NCBI GenBank assembly: GCA_021822495.1 | Contig: JAKAQO010000004.1 | Location: 1-64,000, forward strand | Origin: a bacterium | GTDB lineage: Bacteria; Elusimicrobiota; Elusimicrobia; UBA1565; UBA9628 | Direction: 5' to 3' | Length of the DNA stretch: 64,000 nt | Part shown: piece by piece, positions 60,580-64,000 of the stretch | Numbering within the stretch: the first letter of the stretch is position 1 | How the letters are laid out: each line of letters begins with the position of its first letter | The notes under the pieces: model-generated | Databases searched by the model: none | Told to the model about the DNA's origin: nothing | Seen by the model: the letters and a program-made list of their open reading frames with translations, nothing else | Position numbers and translations under genes: made by a program

Positions 60580-61676
60580 TGAGGTTAGCAACTATCGCGC
60601 TATTGATGGGCCTGCCCCTCATGAACGCATTGACGCGCACGGCCTGTTCGCAGGAGGATCAAAACATGGATTCCTATCATAAGCCATCGGATGCGGAGCT
60701 CAAAAAGAAATTAACCTCGCTTGAATACGCCGTAACGCAGCGCTGTGAAACTGAACCTCCATTTCACAATAAATACTGGGATAATCACGCGCCCGGAATT
60801 TATGTGGATATCGTTTCCGGAGAACCTCTTTTCTCCTCTCTCGACAAGTACGATTCCGGAACGGGTTGGCCCAGCTTCACCCAGCCGCTGGTTCCTCAAA
60901 ATATTATTGAAAAAAAAGATTTGACCCTCGGGATGGTTCGAACCGAAGTTTTATCTAAAGATGCCGGTTCCCATTTAGGACATGTATTTCCAGATGGCCC
61001 TGGCCCTTCGGGCCTTCGTTATTGTATGAATTCGGCTTCTCTCCGGTTTATTCCGCTGGCCGACATGGAAAAAGAAGGATATGGGAAATATCTACCGGCT
61101 TTTGAAAAGGCCGGGCTTTGGCCCATTACCGCTAAAACAAATTCCAAAAAAGATTCTCTTGAAACGGTGGACCTGGCCGGAGGATGCTTTTGGGGTATGC
61201 AGGAAATTTTGCGCAAAATTCCAGGCGTCGTCAGAACCGAGGTCGGCTATGAAGGCGGGCATACGCCCAATGCGACTTATGAAGAGGTCCACACCGGAAA
61301 CACAGGACACGCGGAAACCGTCCGCGTCGTTTTTAATCCTCACAAGCTTAGTTTTTCAGAGCTCTTAGGATACTTTTTCCGCATGCATGATCCCACGACG
61401 CCCAATCAGCAGGGAAACGATGTCGGAACGCAGTATCGTTCTGCCATCTTCTATCACAGCGAAAAGCAGCGGGAAATAGCCGAAAAAGTAAAAAAAGAAG
61501 TGGAAGAATCTCATGAGTGGCCGCATAAGCTCACGACCGAAATCGCCCCCGCGGGGCCTTTTTGGAAAGCGGAAGATTATCATCAGGACTATCTTGTGAA
61601 ACACCCTCACGGATACACCTGCCATTTTCTCAGGGCGCCGGTTAAAGATTACCCGCAATTTAAAAGCCCCGAATAA
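60579..61676 (+). CDS. msrBA: Exported MsrB-MsrA fusion, peptide methionine sulfoxide reductase
   Basis: A 365-residue protein. An N-terminal signal-like helix (about 1-20) suggests export. MsrB comes first: GTGWPSF (near 94) and catalytic Cys in [11 protein letters not shown] (near 148); the CxxC zinc pairs are absent ([13 protein letters not shown]), as in zinc-free MsrB. MsrA follows with GCFWGMQE (near 201), [15 protein letters not shown] and [10 protein letters not shown]. The order is the reverse of the more common MsrA-MsrB fusions. It repairs oxidised methionine, here probably in the envelope. Confidence 0.93.
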   Translation: MRLATIALLMGLPLMNALTRTACSQEDQNMDSYHKPSDAELKKKLTSLEYAVTQRCETEPPFHNKYWDNHAPGIYVDIVSGEPLFSSLDKYDSGTGWPSFTQPLVPQNIIEKKDLTLGMVRTEVLSKDAGSHLGHVFPDGPGPSGLRYCMNSASLRFIPLADMEKEGYGKYLPAFEKAGLWPITAKTNSKKDSLETVDLAGGCFWGMQEILRKIPGVVRTEVGYEGGHTPNATYEEVHTGNTGHAETVRVVFNPHKLSFSELLGYFFRMHDPTTPNQQGNDVGTQYRSAIFYHSEKQREIAEKVKKEVEESHEWPHKLTTEIAPAGPFWKAEDYHQDYLVKHPHGYTCHFLRAPVKDYPQFKSPE

Positions 61677-61708
61677 AACAGCCCGCCTAAAATTTTAGGC
61701 GGGCTGTT
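61677..61708. terminator. Bidirectional terminator between msrBA and peroxiredoxin genes
   Basis: AACAGCCCGCCTAAAA (61677-61692) is followed at once by its exact complement (61693-61708), giving a 32-base perfect palindrome. Read on the minus strand it is followed by TTTATTC, read on the plus strand by GATTTAA; it separates convergent genes. Confidence 0.9.
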
Positions 61709-61722
61709 GATTTAACTCGGGT

Positions 61723-62310
61723 TTAAGCCGCGACTTTGAAATACTCTTTTGATTTCGCCGGATCGGCCTTCATCGTTTTTTTGCCTTCATTCCAGTTCGC
61801 AGGGCAAACCTCGCCGGTTTTTTCTACTTGCTGAAAGGCCTTGAGAACCCGCAGGGTCTCATCCACGCTACGGCCAACGGCCAAATCATGGACTACGCTG
61901 TAGGCGACCTGGCCTTTCGGATTAATCAGGAACAGCCCCCTCAAAGCGACCCCGCCTTCGCTTAAAACCCCGTAATCCTGAGCGATTTTCTTGGTTAAAT
62001 CCGCCAAGAGAGGATACTGAATTTCTCCAAGCCCGCCGTCTTTGCGCTCCGTATTGACCCAAGCCAGATGGGTGAACTGGCTGTCAATGGAACAGCCCAA
62101 CACCTCGCAACCGAGTTTTTTGAAGTCTTCCATCCGATCGCTAAACGCCGTAATCTCCGTCGGACAGACAAAGGTAAAATCAAGCGGATAAAAGAAGAGA
62201 ATCAACCACTTTCCCTTGTAATCCGACAATTTTACTTCCTTAAACAGTTTCCCTGATAAGGCCGTGGCCTTAAAATCAGGAGCCGGCTTTTGAACTAAAG
62301 AATCTCCCAT
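61723..62310 (-). CDS. Typical 2-Cys peroxiredoxin (AhpC/Prx1-type)
   Basis: A 195-residue peroxiredoxin. The peroxidatic Cys49 lies in DFTFVCPTE and the resolving Cys169 in GEVCPANW. It reduces hydrogen peroxide and organic peroxides. AGGAGG ahead of ATG 62310 fixes the start. No dedicated AhpF reductase gene is nearby. It adds to the peroxide-defence genes at 46057-48093 and msrBA next door. Confidence 0.95.
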   Translation of the reverse strand: MGDSLVQKPAPDFKATALSGKLFKEVKLSDYKGKWLILFFYPLDFTFVCPTEITAFSDRMEDFKKLGCEVLGCSIDSQFTHLAWVNTERKDGGLGEIQYPLLADLTKKIAQDYGVLSEGGVALRGLFLINPKGQVAYSVVHDLAVGRSVDETLRVLKAFQQVEKTGEVCPANWNEGKKTMKADPAKSKEYFKVAA

Positions 62311-62395
62311 ATTTTCATCCTCCTTTTTCTCATAATACAAAATTTGACTGTTTTAAGGGATGGGCAAAATTTAGTTTAATTGACGAATGGAAAAC

Positions 62396-62420
62396 AGGCC
62401 GGAAAGGAGCGGCCTTTTTT
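62396..62420 (+). terminator. Terminator-like hairpin just upstream of lptD
   Basis: AGGCCG (62396-62401) pairs with CGGCCT (62410-62415) around an 8-base loop, followed by TTTTT. It points along the plus strand, yet no plus-strand gene ends nearby, so it may be an attenuator in the lptD leader. Confidence 0.55.
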
Positions 62421-62453
62421 GTTGATGGAACCCATTTTTAGTTTCTCCTCTTT

Positions 62454-64000
62454 GTGATTTCCTTTATTTTTTCTATTTTTTTAATCGGAAGCCCCAATAT
62501 TTCCGCGGCCATACCCGTTTCTTCCTCCACGGTGGCTGTAGCCATCTCAAGCCCAAGCGCGAAAACCACTTTAAAAGTATCTTCTTCCGCGGCGACGATC
62601 AAGCCCGACTCCATCCTCGCTGAAGCCGATACCGGCTACGTTCTTCCCAAACCCCCAAAAATTTCAACCGATGAAAGCCTCACGATATTTGAGGCCGATG
62701 AAGTGGATTATTCAAGTCCCGTCATCCATATGAAAGGCAACGTGGTTATCCATCAATCTACGCGAACCATTAAAGCCGACCAACTATGGATTAATCAAAA
62801 TACCAATATCGGAACATCCAAGGGCTTTTTAATCATTAAAGATTCCGGCTCGGCCATCAGCGGAAATCCCGGAAAATATGATTTCGGAACGGAAACCGGA
62901 ACCTTGATTCACGCTTCCGCCGGATATGGGTATTGGCAGGTGCACGGAGAGACTGCGACTGTCAAGCCGGGTCAAAAAGCGGTCTATGAAAACGCGGATT
63001 TTACCAGTTGCAACGTTTACCCTAACCCGGACTATCACTTTCATTCCACCCATCTTCTTGTCGTTCCGAATAAATACTTATTGGGGTACAACACCACGTT
63101 CTGCCTTGGAAAAACCCCGCTTTTCTATATGCCATTCTTCTATAAATCCTTGGTCCCTAAAAACAAGAAGAACGGAACGTTCCACATCACTTCCGACCCG
63201 GGATACGACTATCGAAACGGTTACTTTCTAAAAAACATGGCGGAGGAAGATTGGAGCAAAACCCTCCAGACCAAGGAGTATCTGGACTATTACTCCAACG
63301 AAGGCGTCGGAATGGGCGGTGAAATCGATCACCACGAGAGTAAAAATCAAAGAGGCTCGCTTTATTTTTATACTATCAAGGAAAATCCGCCCAAAACCGT
63401 GGGGGGAAATCTTATTTCGAGCGGGCTCAGGCGATGGGGGGTTTACGGAGATGAATTTGATCAACTGACCAGTTCTCTTTCCTTCCAAGCCCGCATCCAG
63501 GCTCAATCCGATCAAAATTTCAATAATGATTACGCGCGCTCAAACCTCTATCCCGTGGCCAATCAGCTCATTAATAGCAGCGCTCTCGTCTACCGTCAAG
63601 CCAAATACTTTGCGCGCGTGAGCTACTCCCGAGTCGACAACGCCTATAATCCCAACGGAGTCAACGGCGGAGGCTTTCAAACTTATTCCGAAAGCGCCCC
63701 AAGATTTGATTTTCAAACCGTTCCGCTTAAGTTTAAACATGATCCTCTCATCAATACCTTCAGCGCCTTTGAAGACAACACCACGCAACAGGGCCAACCT
63801 TTTTTGCAACATTCCGCCGGCATCAACTGGCAAGGATCGAACGTCTACCGAATGGGTTGCGGAGTCAACTTTACCCCGACCATCCAATATTCTGGAACCT
63901 ATTACAGCAAAACAAATCCCTTAAGCCCTTACGCGACCAACCCAACCGCAATCTCAACCAACGCTTTCATCAACAATTATTCCGCCTCGGGGGACCTTCG
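62454..64000 (+). CDS. lptD: LPS-assembly protein LptD (OstA), 3' end outside window
   Basis: An open frame of 515 codons running off the right edge. GTG 62454 is the first usable start after an in-frame TAG at 62439; the first 17 residues (MISFIFSIFLIGSPNIS) look like a signal peptide. Residues about 75-180 form the OstA/LptA-like beta-jellyroll (ESLTIFEADEVDYSSP, VIHMKGNVVIHQSTRTIKAD). The LptD barrel follows, with SCNVYPNPDYHFHS, PLFYMPFFYKSLVP and DPGYDYRNGYFLKN. It inserts LPS into the outer leaflet. At least the C-terminal half of the barrel is missing from the window. Confidence 0.92.
   Translation, partial: MISFIFSIFLIGSPNISAAIPVSSSTVAVAISSPSAKTTLKVSSSAATIKPDSILAEADTGYVLPKPPKISTDESLTIFEADEVDYSSPVIHMKGNVVIHQSTRTIKADQLWINQNTNIGTSKGFLIIKDSGSAISGNPGKYDFGTETGTLIHASAGYGYWQVHGETATVKPGQKAVYENADFTSCNVYPNPDYHFHSTHLLVVPNKYLLGYNTTFCLGKTPLFYMPFFYKSLVPKNKKNGTFHITSDPGYDYRNGYFLKNMAEEDWSKTLQTKEYLDYYSNEGVGMGGEIDHHESKNQRGSLYFYTIKENPPKTVGGNLISSGLRRWGVYGDEFDQLTSSLSFQARIQAQSDQNFNNDYARSNLYPVANQLINSSALVYRQAKYFARVSYSRVDNAYNPNGVNGGGFQTYSESAPRFDFQTVPLKFKHDPLINTFSAFEDNTTQQGQPFLQHSAGINWQGSNVYRMGCGVNFTPTIQYSGTYYSKTNPLSPYATNPTAISTNAFINNYSASGDL

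Overview
The window is a piece of chromosome from a Gram-negative (diderm) bacterium. It holds an LPS-transport lptD, a TolC-type efflux system, a beta-barrel porin, ExbB/ExbD/TonB energisers and a lipoprotein. It also has c-type cytochrome assembly (ResB/CcsA), a monohaem cytochrome, a dihaem cytochrome c peroxidase, hemerythrins and peroxide-defence genes, so the cell respires and meets oxygen at least at times. Gene style (G+C near 50%, tightly overlapping ATGA operons, TPR-rich envelope proteins) would fit a poorly sampled phylum such as Elusimicrobiota, but no marker here proves that and it stays a guess.

Layout. 1-515: gene-free, G-rich DNA with a large hairpin and G-quadruplex motifs. 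516-4136: a G+C-rich accessory island made of an AbiEi/AbiEii toxin-antitoxin pair coupled to a metallophosphoesterase, then a tyrosine integrase whose 3' end reads into a tRNA-Tyr gene, the probable integration target. 4184-7746: etfBA with an FAD oxidoreductase and a dolichol/phytol-kinase-like gene. 7855-9465: small secreted and membrane proteins. 9608-19264: thrS, a large TPR protein, ExbB-ExbD-ExbD-TonB, a possible OmpA-like protein, and an ECF sigma/anti-sigma pair. 19398-25513: transporter, NlpC/P60-like hydrolase, cytochrome, porin, YceI, SRPBCC and histidine kinase genes. 25491-28935: a stress cluster (CBS, two hemerythrins, tandem Usp) around a sugar nucleotidyltransferase. 28949-34901: a TolC-HlyD-ABC-ABC-permease-permease exporter. 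34907-39560 (minus): a six-gene fatty-acid-synthase-like operon without a visible acyl carrier protein, plus a 19-codon mini-cistron. 39678-46060: phospholipase-like, enoyl-CoA hydratase, SDR, coiled-coil, TPR and peptidase genes, with palindromic repeats. 46057-48093 (minus): Fur/PerR-Dps-cytochrome c peroxidase. 48205-50437: a second accessory patch with Fic, two unknown genes and a methyltransferase remnant. 50443-59745 (minus): GAPDH, arginase-like, PGK, ResB, CcsA, HemA, M16 peptidase. 59824-64000: lipoprotein, MsrB-MsrA fusion, peroxiredoxin, and lptD running off the end.

Two patterns run across the window. First, many genes at the head of transcription units start 5-9 bases after a -10 hexamer and lack a Shine-Dalgarno (SD) site, which points to leaderless mRNAs, whereas downstream genes have good SD sites or stop/start overlaps. 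Second, a 60-base element encoding a 19-residue mini-cistron occurs twice, 20 kb apart, each time ending as ATGA on the start codon of an otherwise unrelated gene (a fabF-like gene and resB). These, and the AbiE-phosphoesterase triplet, are the best candidates for undescribed biology here.
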